Assembly: GCA_027488375.1 (NCBI GenBank)
Contig: JAIYBW010000002.1
Span: 186,001-250,000, forward strand
DNA from: Pseudomonadota bacterium
GTDB lineage: Bacteria; Bdellovibrionota; Bacteriovoracia; Bacteriovoracales; Bacteriovoracaceae
Length of the DNA stretch: 64,000 nucleotides
Direction of reading: 5' to 3'
The notes below the pieces were generated by a model. It did no database searches. It was given only the letters and a program-made list of their open reading frames with translations, and was not told the origin of the DNA. Below, piece after piece: positions 46,111 through 54,515 of the stretch; position 1 is the stretch's first letter; every line of letters begins with the position of its first letter. Position numbers and translations under genes: made by a program.

Positions 46111-47261
46111 AAGAAATGAAGTTTGAAACAAAAGTTATTCATGTTGGTGGTGAACCTGATCCTACAACTGGAGCGATCATGCCACCTATCTATCAAACAT
46201 CAACCTATGTGCAATCTTCACCTGGTGAGCATAAGGGCTACGAATATACTCGCTCACATAACCCTACCCGAACGCGTCTTGAAGAATGCCTTGCTTCGAT
46301 TGAAGGTGCCAATCACTGTTTAGTCACGGCCAGCGGTTTATCCGCCTCAAGTCTTATTATGCATATGCTTCCAAAGGGCTCAAAAATCCTTTGTGGAGAT
46401 GATGTCTACGGGGGAACCTATCGTTTGTTTTCAAAAGTTTTCCCAGATATTCATCACTATAAATTTGTCGATACAACGAATCTAAAAAATCTAGAGAATG
46501 AAATCTCAGATTTTAAACCAGCTCTCATATGGCTTGAAACGCCTACGAACCCTCTTCTAAAAATTTCTGATATTAAGGCCATTTCTGATTTGGCAAAAAA
46601 AGTACAGGCCCTTGTGGTTGTTGATAATACTTTTATGAGTCCTTATTTCCAGAATCCCCTCCATCACGGAGCGGATATGGTTCTTCATTCCATGACAAAA
46701 TTTATCAATGGGCACTCTGACGTTGTCGGTGGTGCTATTATGATGAACTCTCAAGAATTGAGAGATAAACTTTTTTTCTATCAAAACGCTATCGGCCCAT
46801 GCCAATCACCTTTTGATAGCTGGCTCGTTTTAAGAGGTCTTAAGACTCTTGCGGTGAGGATGAAGGCCCATGAAAAAAATGCCTTGGAAATTGCATCCTA
46901 TCTAGAAAATCATCCTAAAGTTGAAAAGGTTGTTTATCCAGGTCTGAAGTCACATCCTCAACATGACCTCGCCAAAAAACAAATGAAAGGCTTTGGGGGA
47001 ATGATCACATTTTTCCTCAAAGGTGGGTTGAGTGAGTCTCGCCTTTTCTTAGAGAATGTAAAACTTTTTGCTCTCGCTGAAAGTTTAGGTGGCGTAGAAA
47101 GTTTAGTCGATCATCCGGCCATCATGACCCATGCTTCAATTCCAAAAGAAGTGAGAGAGTCTCTAGGTATTTTTGATAACCTTATTCGACTTTCTGTAGG
47201 CATTGAAGATGTTGGTGATCTAAAAAATGATTTAGAGCACGCTCTCGCTAAAGTTAATTAA
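46107..47261 (+). CDS. Cystathionine gamma-synthase / gamma-lyase (PLP enzyme)
   Basis: 384 aa, complete trans-sulfuration family member. YEYTRSHNPTRTRLEECLASIEGA at the N-terminal third, VVDNTFMSPYFQNPLHHGADMVLHSMTKFINGHSDVVGG with the PLP lysine in SMTK, and SLGGVESLVDHPAIMTHASIP near the C-terminus. Synthase and lyase cannot be told apart by eye. Following gshA, a lyase supplying cysteine for gamma-glutamylcysteine is the economical reading. Last gene of the operon, ended by a clear terminator. Confidence 0.9.
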   Translation: MKEMKFETKVIHVGGEPDPTTGAIMPPIYQTSTYVQSSPGEHKGYEYTRSHNPTRTRLEECLASIEGANHCLVTASGLSASSLIMHMLPKGSKILCGDDVYGGTYRLFSKVFPDIHHYKFVDTTNLKNLENEISDFKPALIWLETPTNPLLKISDIKAISDLAKKVQALVVVDNTFMSPYFQNPLHHGADMVLHSMTKFINGHSDVVGGAIMMNSQELRDKLFFYQNAIGPCQSPFDSWLVLRGLKTLAVRMKAHEKNALEIASYLENHPKVEKVVYPGLKSHPQHDLAKKQMKGFGGMITFFLKGGLSESRLFLENVKLFALAESLGGVESLVDHPAIMTHASIPKEVRESLGIFDNLIRLSVGIEDVGDLKNDLEHALAKVN

Positions 47262-47293
47262 AAATCAACACGACATTTATTATCTCCATCCCA

Positions 47294-47330
47294 TTGCGAG
47301 GCAAAGGGCCTCGCAAAATATTTTCTTTTC
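47294..47330 (+). terminator. Terminator of the phaR-arsA-gshA operon
   Basis: Perfect 9-bp stem TTGCGAGGC / GCCTCGCAA with a 5-base loop, followed by AATATTTTCTTTTC. It lies 32 bases past the PLP-enzyme stop. Confidence 0.85.
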
Positions 47331-47382
47331 ATGACAAATAAGGATGCACTCTTTAAGATAGTTGAATAAGAGGATATCTTTC

Positions 47383-48414
47383 ATGACTACTTTTCTTTTA
47401 ATTTTATTTAACCTAATGGCCCTGTCGACTTTTGCGCAAACTGTTTCTTCTCCTTTAGAGAAAGAGCTTATGCGACTTTGTGGAAATAAAGATATTACTG
47501 CATGTGAGAAACTTGCAGCCTTTTATGTGAAAAATGAAAACTGGGATAATGCTCTCCTCGTTAGTGAAGCTTTGTGCTCGAAAGATATTAAAATCGGCTG
47601 CACCTTTGCAGGGATGTCGCTTATTTCAAAGAAAAAGTCTCAACAGGGTATCCGTCTTCTTAATTCAACATGTGACAGATTTGAACCCTTCGCTTGCCGC
47701 TCTCTAGGTCGTTTGATGAAAGATGCGGGAAAGAAAGATCTTTCGCATCTGTATTTTAGACGCTCATGCTACTATGGACTTCATGAAGTCTGTAAAACTC
47801 TCCAAAAAGGAAAAAAACTTTTATCATCAGTCGCCCAAGATTTAGTCAAAAAATTACCCGATGATTGTACAGATCCTAAATCAATGGCGTGCCAAGACAA
47901 ACTCACCTTAATCAATAAATGTACACCACCTCTTTCAAAGGATGATTGCGAGCTCTTGCCTGGAGTACTCTCTATTTTCTTTCGGGCGAAAATGGTTCAA
48001 GCGGAAGCTAAAGTTCTTCTCAATAGTCTTTTGATGTCTGAAAAAAAAATAAAACAAGATCCTAAAATAAACTCCTACTCTTTTGATATCGAAGTTGTTT
48101 TAAAAAATACTCCAGCTCAACATCTCTATTACTACGTCTTTGGATTTATGAAGGCATGCTCTGGAAGTAAAAAAGCAAACTCACTTGAGCTGTATCCGGA
48201 GGCTTACGAACACCTTACGAGTGAAGCCTTGAAATCAATTAAAACTGAATTTTCAAGTTATAAATCTAAGGATTGTTATGATCCGAGATGGGGTCTAGAG
48301 GCTTATGCCATCAGTCAGTTAGATCCCCTAAGGCCTAGCAAATTAGATATTTGGAAAATTAACCATGATGGAAATATCATGCATCTCAGGGAAGGGCTCC
48401 CCACCGAATATTAA
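47383..48414 (+). CDS. Secreted Sel1/TPR-like cysteine-containing protein
   Basis: 343 aa from the ATG at 47383, chosen for AAGAGG upstream and a clean signal peptide (MTTFLLILFNLMALSTFA). Residues ~25-150 show repeated helical pairs with regular cysteines (CGNKDITACEKLAAFYV, CSKDIKIGCTFAGMSLI, CDRFEPFACRSLGRLM), resembling the Cys-containing Sel1-like repeats of beta-lactamase HcpA proteins. The C-terminal half is unrecognised. Probably periplasmic. Confidence 0.65.
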   Translation: MTTFLLILFNLMALSTFAQTVSSPLEKELMRLCGNKDITACEKLAAFYVKNENWDNALLVSEALCSKDIKIGCTFAGMSLISKKKSQQGIRLLNSTCDRFEPFACRSLGRLMKDAGKKDLSHLYFRRSCYYGLHEVCKTLQKGKKLLSSVAQDLVKKLPDDCTDPKSMACQDKLTLINKCTPPLSKDDCELLPGVLSIFFRAKMVQAEAKVLLNSLLMSEKKIKQDPKINSYSFDIEVVLKNTPAQHLYYYVFGFMKACSGSKKANSLELYPEAYEHLTSEALKSIKTEFSSYKSKDCYDPRWGLEAYAISQLDPLRPSKLDIWKINHDGNIMHLREGLPTEY

Positions 48415-48481
48415 ATCTGCTTAATTAAATCATCTATTATGACGATGAGTTGCTTGAAGCGACTTTTTCATGGAGATTTCA

Positions 48482-48679
48482 ATGAAGCAACTTAGTATTG
48501 GTCTATTTATTCTTTCACTTTCTTTTGGAGCCTTTGCTCAAGGTAAAATCAAAGACAAACCAAAACCAGCCCAGTTTGCCTGTCTTCCTTTTAAAGTAGC
48601 TTTCGACTCAATGAAAGCATGTCAAAAATTTAAAGGGCATCCACCAAAAGCGAAAGACTGTAAGTGCGTTAAGCTTTAA
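48482..48679 (+). CDS. Very small secreted protein
   Basis: 65 aa from the ATG at 48482 (GGAG upstream), signal peptide MKQLSIGLFILSLSFGAFA. The mature ~46 residues are basic (Lys/Pro-rich) with four cysteines (ACLPF, KACQKF, DCKCV), which suggests a compact disulphide-bonded peptide. No family recognised. A hairpin follows that overlaps the next gene's start codon. Confidence 0.6.
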   Translation: MKQLSIGLFILSLSFGAFAQGKIKDKPKPAQFACLPFKVAFDSMKACQKFKGHPPKAKDCKCVKL

Positions 48680-48701
48680 TTATTTCTTTATCACTTAACT
48701 A

Positions 48702-48737
48702 GAGCTAGCATCTAAAGATGTTAGCTCTTATTCTTTT
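48702..48737 (+). terminator. Hairpin/terminator overlapping the tauE start codon
   Basis: Stem GAGCTAGCATC / GATGTTAGCTC (11 bp, one G-T pair), loop TAAA, followed by TTATTCTTTTT. The ATG at 48718 lies in the 3' arm, so the structure either ends the upstream transcript or hides the start of the exporter gene. Confidence 0.65.
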
Positions 48738-49533
48738 TCCAACATCCATCATCGCTGGTTTTTTTGGATCCCTTCTTGGGCTAGGTGGTGGGGTCATCAT
48801 TGTTCCCATTTTAACACTTTATTTTAAAGTCGATATTCGTTATGCCGTGGCGGCCAGTCTCATTTCAATTATAGCCACCTCCTCTGGAGCTGCCTCAAGT
48901 TACCTCAAGGATCACTTAACCAATGTTAGGCTTGCCCTGGTTTTAGAAATCGGAACTGTCTTTGGAGCTATAACGGGATTTATGCTCGCGACTTCTCTAA
49001 AATCAAATTCACTTTTTATCGCTTTTGGTCTCTTTCTTCTTTTCTCCGCTTTCATGACATTAAGGCAAAAGAAAGAAAAGCTTGCTGAAAAAAATCATCC
49101 TTGGGCGGAGAAACTACAACTCCACTCCTCTTATCCTGAGCGTGGAAACTGGATTAAGTACAACCTTGAGAAGGTGCCTCTTGGACTTATTATTATGTAC
49201 TTTGCGGGGATTTTTTCTGCCATTTTAGGAATTGGAAGCGGCATTTTTAAAATGCTGGCGATGGATGGTGTGATGAAAACACCTTTAAAAGTGTCCTCTG
49301 CAACATCTAATTTCATGATTGGTGTCACCGCTGCGGCCAGTGCGGGAGCCTATTTCCTACGTGGTGATATTAAGCCTGAAATAGCTTCTCCCGTGGCCAT
49401 TGGAATCATTATCGGTGCGTGGCTTGGGGCCAAAGTCATGCCGAAACTCAAGGTCTCCTCACTGAGGATCACTTTTATTGGCCTCATGGTGATAGTGGCC
49501 GTCCAAATGATTCTCAAAGGAATTAATGGATGA
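48718..49533 (+). CDS. TauE/SafE-family anion (sulfite) exporter
   Basis: 271 aa, about eight membrane helices in two halves. The first half has FFGSLLGLGGGVIIVPILT and the second GIFSAILGIGSGIFKMLAM, the two inverted TauE glycine motifs. Family members move sulfite, sulfoacetate or other organosulfur anions out of the cell. The next gene is a DUF1634 protein, the usual partner, overlapping by 4 bases. The start codon lies in a hairpin arm and has only a weak ribosome site. Confidence 0.88.
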   Translation: MLALILFPTSIIAGFFGSLLGLGGGVIIVPILTLYFKVDIRYAVAASLISIIATSSGAASSYLKDHLTNVRLALVLEIGTVFGAITGFMLATSLKSNSLFIAFGLFLLFSAFMTLRQKKEKLAEKNHPWAEKLQLHSSYPERGNWIKYNLEKVPLGLIIMYFAGIFSAILGIGSGIFKMLAMDGVMKTPLKVSSATSNFMIGVTAAASAGAYFLRGDIKPEIASPVAIGIIIGAWLGAKVMPKLKVSSLRITFIGLMVIVAVQMILKGING

Positions 49534-49895
49534 GAAATGTTGAAAAAATTGAATTAAAAATTTCTCGATTTTTGGGCCGTGGTGTGATGGTTGCTGGAAT
49601 GCTTATTTTTTCGGGCTGGCTCTTAAGCTTTAATCCGAGTAAGGATCCTTTCACTCCTCTTCAGGTTTATAGAAGCTATAGTCTTATTAATTCATTTCAA
49701 CTTTTTGTGATGCTCGATGAGTGGGGAAATATACTTTCCACCTTGGGTCTTGGGTTCTTAATTTGTCTTCCGGTTTTGAGAGTGCTTCTCTCTGTTATGT
49801 TATTTTATAAAAATGGTGAAAAAAAGATGGCCCTCATTGCGGCCATCGTATTGGTGGGACTGTTTTTAAGTTTTACTCAAGGTCTTTGGGTTTAG
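49530..49895 (+). CDS. DUF1634-family membrane protein
   Basis: 121 aa with three hydrophobic segments (VMVAGMLIFSGWLLSF, LGLGFLICLPVLRVLLSVMLF, ALIAAIVLVGLFLSF). The pattern RFLGRGVMVAGM, with LGxLxLxxTPVxRV-like core, is that of DUF1634 proteins, which nearly always accompany TauE exporters. It overlaps the exporter by 4 bases and is probably an accessory subunit. It converges on the Tsx-like gene with a 4-base overlap. Confidence 0.8.
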   Translation: MRNVEKIELKISRFLGRGVMVAGMLIFSGWLLSFNPSKDPFTPLQVYRSYSLINSFQLFVMLDEWGNILSTLGLGFLICLPVLRVLLSVMLFYKNGEKKMALIAAIVLVGLFLSFTQGLWV

Positions 49896-50692
49896 AAACT
49901 CATCTTCACCATGTACTGAAGACACATTTCATCTGTTTCTTTTAATTGAAAGCGGTTGATGAAGTAAGCATACTCAACACCAACTTCTAAGCGATTCTGT
50001 TTTCCCCATAGGCCATAACCTAAGTCATAGAGGATTTGAGGTTGTGAGGTAAGGTAGCGGCCATTTTTAGCAAAGAATGAATATTTCTCAGAATCTTGGT
50101 CCCCGTCCCAAGGAGAAGTGGCCAGGAATCCTGTAAACTTATAGCGGTTCCATCGACCATAATCCCAAGTCATCTGCCAGAACATACCAATCTGAAAGCC
50201 AACGCCTGCATCGTTTGGATTATCTCTGAGAACTGTATTGAGAGAAAAGAAATCAAAACCAGGAACGGCGATATCATACTGAAGACCATAAAAATAATTT
50301 TGGAAATTATTTACTCCATTACCTGAACCATTTTCTAATTCTAAACGAATTGAAACATCTTTTATGGCGCCATAGCTAACATTATTGCCAGTCATTTTGC
50401 TCAGACTTAAAGCTGTAGAGATGCCACCAAAGAATTGATTAGAAACTGGTTTCGAATCAAAATCATTTAGATCAGGATCTTTATCATCCGTCGTTGGTTC
50501 AGTTATATCGTAGTAAAAAAAGACGGATCCTAATTCCCAGACAGAAAAATTCTCAATTGTCATGGTTGTCTTATCTTCTCTATACCCTAAATCATCACGA
50601 AAATTGTCACCTTTAAGAAAGGAGACACTTACGGCCATTGCACTGGTAGACATGAGAAGGCCAAATAACCCTAATAGAGATTTTCTAAGCAT
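49892..50692 (-). CDS. Tsx-like outer-membrane channel
   Basis: 266 aa with signal peptide (LLGLFGLLMSTSAMA). The segments TMTIENFSVWELGSVFFYYDIT and the closing FQLKETDEMCLQYMVKMSF match the nucleoside-specific Tsx/OmpK barrel pattern, with a terminal Phe. Expected function is passive uptake of nucleosides or similar small solutes, useful to a cell that degrades nucleic acids of other bacteria. Monocistronic. Confidence 0.72.
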   Translation of the reverse strand: MLRKSLLGLFGLLMSTSAMAVSVSFLKGDNFRDDLGYREDKTTMTIENFSVWELGSVFFYYDITEPTTDDKDPDLNDFDSKPVSNQFFGGISTALSLSKMTGNNVSYGAIKDVSIRLELENGSGNGVNNFQNYFYGLQYDIAVPGFDFFSLNTVLRDNPNDAGVGFQIGMFWQMTWDYGRWNRYKFTGFLATSPWDGDQDSEKYSFFAKNGRYLTSQPQILYDLGYGLWGKQNRLEVGVEYAYFINRFQLKETDEMCLQYMVKMSF

Positions 50693-50829
50693 GGAAATTC
50701 CTCATTAAATTGAGCTATTTCCGTACCAAAAAAAACCAGTATTGAGGAGAACTTTTGAGGAAAAACTCTCCTCCCTCACACCCGCTCCCTTAATCATGGT
50801 AAAATGGTGAGAGCTCCCAGGGAGGGCCT

Positions 50830-51291
50830 ATGAAAACGATGTTCATTCTTTTTTCTTTAGTTATTTTCACAAGTTGCGCCCACGATCGACGACCGGCCTC
50901 ACTCGAGGGTCATCCAGTTGCTTACGATTCTATGGCCTGGGGAAATATTAAGGCTTCCGCTACCAAACGAGCGCACCAGCAAGAAGTTTGTTTTGATATT
51001 GGTCTAGAAGCCAAAGATATTAAACCTGAACAGGCCCAGGCCAATAATTGGGATCTGGCGTGGGTGGATAAGAACAATCAATATCACCTCATTCCAACGA
51101 ATCTAAGATCCCCAGCTTCTACTCCACAGGGTGGACTCGTGGTTGCCCCATATGGATCCTACTTTGAATACACAGGTCAATTTACAACTTGTATTCAACG
51201 GGCCCAGATGAGTGATGTGAAGGGACTTGTTTTAACTCCTAAGGATCTTCCTTACTCCAAAGAAGGTTTAGAGCTTAATTGGAAAGAGTAA
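50830..51291 (+). CDS. Lipoprotein of unknown function
   Basis: 153 aa. A strong GGGAGGG ribosome site precedes the ATG. Lipoprotein signal MKTMFILFSLVIFTSCAHD. The mature part looks like one beta-sandwich (YDSMAWGNIKASATKRAHQQEVCFDIGL, VVAPYGSYFEYTGQFTTCIQRA). No family recognised. It lies 12 bases upstream of exoD-like and may share its transcript. Confidence 0.6.
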   Translation: MKTMFILFSLVIFTSCAHDRRPASLEGHPVAYDSMAWGNIKASATKRAHQQEVCFDIGLEAKDIKPEQAQANNWDLAWVDKNNQYHLIPTNLRSPASTPQGGLVVAPYGSYFEYTGQFTTCIQRAQMSDVKGLVLTPKDLPYSKEGLELNWKE

Positions 51292-51303
51292 TTTTTTAGC
51301 TTC

Positions 51304-51891
51304 ATGAGCTCAAAACTCACTCAACATCTTCACGAGCTCAGGCAACTTGAAGTCATAACATTAGAAAATGTCATTGAGTCTTTAAAAGATGAGGCTCTCC
51401 TTATCGTTTGCCTTGTCTCTATTCTGCCTTTCTTACAACCAATTCCTTTGCCTGGCCTCTCAAGCCTCTTGGGAATAGTGTCGCTTTTTCAAGGAATTGG
51501 TCTCATCTTTTTTAGAAAACCTCTACTCTCTCAAAGAATGAAAAAATTAGTGATATCAAGAAAGAAGTTTGAATCGTTGTGTTTTGCAGCCGAGAAACTT
51601 GTTAAGGTGACTGACGCCATTTCATTTTACTCTCACCCTGTAAGTAACTCGAGAGTAAGTCATATTTTTTGCGGTATCGGAATAACTCTAGCGGCAGCTT
51701 TTCTGTGCTTACCACTCCCTATTCCACTCTCTAATTTCGTTCCGGCACTGAGTATTGCTCTCATCTGCATTGGGCTTTTAGAACAAGATTTATTTCTTAT
51801 TTCAATTGGAATGGGAATTGTCAGTGCTTTAATTGGAATGGGAATTTTCTCATTCTTCTTTCTTGCTGAGAAAATTCCCCATTTTTTCTAG
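51304..51891 (+). CDS. exoD: ExoD-family membrane protein
   Basis: 195 aa with four hydrophobic segments. The patterns FLQPIPLPGLSSLLGIVSLFQGIGLIF, KPLLSQRM and FLCLPLPIPLSNFVPALSIALICIGLLEQD are characteristic of ExoD (PF06055), first described for exopolysaccharide synthesis in rhizobia; the biochemical role is still unclear. It converges on a small lipoprotein gene with a 4-base overlap. Confidence 0.82.
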   Translation: MSSKLTQHLHELRQLEVITLENVIESLKDEALLIVCLVSILPFLQPIPLPGLSSLLGIVSLFQGIGLIFFRKPLLSQRMKKLVISRKKFESLCFAAEKLVKVTDAISFYSHPVSNSRVSHIFCGIGITLAAAFLCLPLPIPLSNFVPALSIALICIGLLEQDLFLISIGMGIVSALIGMGIFSFFFLAEKIPHFF

Positions 51892-52115
51892 TGAGGCTTG
51901 GCCCCGGCCTCTTCAAGAGTACATCCAGTATTACCAGTTAAAGAAATTGTTTCTTCTTTAATTTCAATTTTCTTTTTTGCCTTATCATCGCAATCTTCTT
52001 CTTTTTTAGATTCTTCAACCTTCGTAACTTCTGCAGCAGTCGAGGTCGTTTGTGTTGTAGACGCATTACAACTCATGAAAGAACCAAGGATAATACTTAA
52101 GAATAAAAATCTCAT
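51888..52115 (-). CDS. Small lysine/glutamate-rich lipoprotein
   Basis: 75 aa from the ATG at 52115 (AAGGAG upstream); the track's TTG at 52118 is too close to that site. Lipoprotein signal MRFLFLSIILGSFMSCNAS, then a Thr-rich linker and a charged segment with two cysteines. The start overlaps the SDR stop (TGATG), so it is translationally coupled to it. Unknown function. Confidence 0.6.
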   Translation of the reverse strand: MRFLFLSIILGSFMSCNASTTQTTSTAAEVTKVEESKKEEDCDDKAKKKIEIKEETISLTGNTGCTLEEAGAKPH

Positions 52116-52870
52116 CAAGACTCCTTACTATAATCTAATGATTTTCTAGATATGATAAATCGATACCAAGTGCGTGGTAAAATACTTAATAGTCTGACAA
52201 AGGATGAAAATAAAAATGGAAAAGCATAAATCATTTTCTTGCGTTCAATAGCCTTTGAAATAAGAACTGCCGCTTTTGAGGCTTTCATTATAAAGGGCAT
52301 TGAATGCCTATTAGTTGAAGTCAGCGGGGTTTCAACAAAACCCGGGCAAATCGTAGTCACGTTGATATTAAATTTTCTAAGATCAAGATGAAGGGACTCA
52401 CAATATTTTTGAACCGCGGCTTTAGTTGCGCTGTAGGCGGAAACACCAGGCAGCCCATTATACCCAGCGATGGATGAGATCGCGACAAGTTGTCCTTTCC
52501 CTCTTGGAATCATCACAGCGAGAGCGGCTTCAAAAGAGTACATCACGCCTAATAAATTGATATGAACCATTTTGTAACTAAATTCAAAATCAGGAACTTT
52601 CGATTTAAATTTATATCCAATACCGGCATTCGCAATCAGAAGGTCAAGGCCAATACTTTTTGAAAAATCAGCGATGGAAGCCTGAATCTCTTCTCTCTTT
52701 GAGACATCGACTTGATAAAATGTAATGTTGTCTCGATGGGAAAAGAAATTTTCATCAAACTTAGATTTATCACGCCCGCAGACTCCTACCTTCCAGCCTT
52801 GAGATAAGTAGAGCTTGGCCAGCTCAAGACCAATTCCAGTCGTTCCACCAGTTATATAGACTGCTTTCAT
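52115..52870 (-). CDS. Short-chain dehydrogenase/reductase
   Basis: 251 aa. NAD(P) motif TGGTTGIGLELAKLY (residues 7-21), NAG motif LLIANAGIGYKF, catalytic Ser in AISSIAGYNG and YSATK (Tyr/Lys). The C-terminus is extended and basic with a hydrophobic stretch (AFPFLFSSFVRLLSILP), which suggests membrane association as in lipid-modifying SDRs. Substrate unknown. Confidence 0.88.
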   Translation of the reverse strand: MKAVYITGGTTGIGLELAKLYLSQGWKVGVCGRDKSKFDENFFSHRDNITFYQVDVSKREEIQASIADFSKSIGLDLLIANAGIGYKFKSKVPDFEFSYKMVHINLLGVMYSFEAALAVMIPRGKGQLVAISSIAGYNGLPGVSAYSATKAAVQKYCESLHLDLRKFNINVTTICPGFVETPLTSTNRHSMPFIMKASKAAVLISKAIERKKMIYAFPFLFSSFVRLLSILPRTWYRFIISRKSLDYSKES

Positions 52871-52941
52871 AAAATTCCTTTCCTGAAAGGCTACATTAGC
52901 ATGGCGCGCAACATCAATGCTATTTTTTCAGGATTTGGTGC

Positions 52942-52970
52942 TTGACGAGAACTAAGAGTGTCCTTATATT
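52942..52970 (+). promoter_or_regulatory. Sigma-70 promoter of tRNA-Asp
   Basis: TTGACG (52942-52947), 17-base spacer, TATATT (52965-52970). The transcription start would be about 10-15 bases before the tRNA. Confidence 0.8.
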
Positions 52971-52989
52971 TGTTAAACATTTACACTCC

Positions 52990-53066
52990 GGGGGAGTAGT
53001 TAAGTTGGTTATAACGTCTGCCTGTCACGCAGAAGGCCGCGGGTTCGAGTCCCGTCTCTCCCGCCA
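52990..53066 (+). tRNA. tRNA-Asp (anticodon GTC)
   Basis: Acceptor GGGGGAG pairs with CTCTCCC (one G-U), discriminator G and encoded CCA. Anticodon stem TCTGC/GCAGA with loop CTGTCAC gives GTC. T-arm GCGGGTTCGAGTCCCGT. 77 bases including CCA. Its last bases are repeated 3.1 kb downstream and mark the insertion site of an island. Confidence 0.96.
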
Positions 53067-53158
53067 CTTTTTTTCACGAATTCTTGTCACATCTAAATTT
53101 TTTTCACTCCAGCTTAATCTTTTTAGAGATTTAGCAGCGACGTTGCTACATCAGCCAG

Positions 53159-53887
53159 ATGACTATCATCTTTCTTATCAGAACTTTTTTCACTCTTATA
53201 GCGTTCTATGTTCCTTTGTCACAAGGAGCTTTTGAGGGTCTATGTACATATGGCGAATCTACCTGCGCTCAAAATAGTTATTGTATCAAATACGAACAAA
53301 ACAAAGATGTTTGTATGACTAAGTTCCACAAAGAATTAAAACTAATTCAATACCCATTTGTAGTTCATTCATTTTGTGACCAAGGGCCTCTATCCCCTCC
53401 CGAAAATTCTCACACGTGGAATAACACTGCATACGAAGTCGATCTTAAAAGCACATCCGATCAGAATCTAGATGTTCTTGCCGGAGCTGATGATACTGTC
53501 ATAGCTTTTGATGAATGTGAAAAAGAAAACGATCAATGTGGTTTAGGTTTTGGTAATCAAGTTAAAGTCCTTACCGAGGACAACTATATTGTTTTCTACG
53601 CTCACTTAAAAAATGTGAAAGTAAAAACAGGTGATGTTGTTAAGGCCAGCACAATTATCGGCACCGAAGGTACGACAGGATGGGCAGGTGAGAAAAATAA
53701 ACACCTTCATCTCAGTTTTCATTACGATTGGAAATCAGCAGGAAAAGATTATTGGAAGGCTGTTGGATACCTACCAACTTCGGTTCCCTATATCATTCAA
53801 GATTGTAAAAACCTCGCCTACCCAGTGGAAGATTTGAAGTGTAAGAGAGTCTCAAATACACCCACAATCTTTTGTTCGAATCAATAA
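53159..53887 (+). CDS. Secreted M23-family peptidoglycan endopeptidase
   Basis: 242 aa with a signal peptide (TIIFLIRTFFTLIAFYVPLSQG). LytM/M23 residues: H85 and D95 in the HTWNNTAYEVD segment (first zinc ligands, wider spaced than the usual H-x3-D), catalytic YAHL (H149) and HLHLSF (H182/H184). A Cys-rich ~40-residue segment precedes the domain. It should cut peptide cross-links in murein, of self or prey. No clear ribosome site precedes the ATG, so the start may be off. First gene of the island. Confidence 0.78.
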   Translation: MTIIFLIRTFFTLIAFYVPLSQGAFEGLCTYGESTCAQNSYCIKYEQNKDVCMTKFHKELKLIQYPFVVHSFCDQGPLSPPENSHTWNNTAYEVDLKSTSDQNLDVLAGADDTVIAFDECEKENDQCGLGFGNQVKVLTEDNYIVFYAHLKNVKVKTGDVVKASTIIGTEGTTGWAGEKNKHLHLSFHYDWKSAGKDYWKAVGYLPTSVPYIIQDCKNLAYPVEDLKCKRVSNTPTIFCSNQ

Positions 53888-54400
53888 TTACTTCAATCCA
53901 ACTTTTTTTCTATTTCCTGCCAACTTCGGAGTCACCATCTCTTCGTAATTATCCAGTCGTTCAAATACAACTTTGAACATTTGGTTTGTTCCTTGCTCTA
54001 ACTTGGTCACTCGTTCAGAAAGATCTTTTTCAAGCATCAGAAAACTTCTGAGCCTAGTAAAAATCCTCATGATGGACACATTAATCAAGATAGCCTTTTC
54101 ACTGTTTAAAACACTTGAAAGCATGGCCACACCGTTTTCGGTGAAAACATAAGGCATATAACGCCGCCCACCCTTTCCTTTCTTTGAGATCACAAATTGT
54201 GATCTCAAAGATTCATGCTCTTCTTCAGTAAGTTGAAACATAAAATCTTTTGGGAACCGTGCTGGATTTCTCTGTACACTTTGATTTAAAACCCTCGTTT
54301 CAACCCCATAAAGTTCTGCCAAATCGCTATCCAGCATTACTTTCTGCTCTCTAATCACATAAATCATTTTTTCGATAATATTTTCTTTCGACTGAGACAT
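53888..54400 (-). CDS. ORF6N-domain protein (phage/island-type DNA-binding)
   Basis: 170 aa. VMLDSDLAELYGVETRVLNQSVQRNPARFPKDFMFQLT is the ORF6N domain (PF10543-like), common in prophage antirepressors and in small genomic-island proteins. A coiled segment (LEKDLSERVTKLEQGTNQMFKVVFERLDNY) and a basic tail follow. Probable DNA-binding regulator of the island. It carries a perfect 31-base palindrome inside its coding sequence. Confidence 0.88.
   Translation of the reverse strand: MSQSKENIIEKMIYVIREQKVMLDSDLAELYGVETRVLNQSVQRNPARFPKDFMFQLTEEEHESLRSQFVISKKGKGGRRYMPYVFTENGVAMLSSVLNSEKAILINVSIMRIFTRLRSFLMLEKDLSERVTKLEQGTNQMFKVVFERLDNYEEMVTPKLAGNRKKVGLK
54181..54211. repeat. Perfect 31-base palindrome inside the ORF6N gene
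   Basis: Arms TCTTTGAGATCACAA and TTGTGATCTCAAAGA are exact reverse complements, 15 bp each, around a single A. It lies in codons after the ORF6N core. It could be an autoregulatory binding site or an inverted-repeat mutation hot spot. Confidence 0.9.
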
Positions 54401-54515
54401 AATACCTCCAGATTAATCTGCAGAGATATCCGAAAATCTATGAATGGCGCAAAGTCTTTAGAAAGATTGAGGTCTAATTTTCAATTTTGAAAACCATCTA
54501 GGATTTTCTTCATCA

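Noticed and set aside
52942-53235. 97-aa ORF over tRNA-Asp
   Set aside because: It is the usual false translation of a tRNA gene (CHAEGRGFESRLSRH) and starts inside the tRNA promoter.
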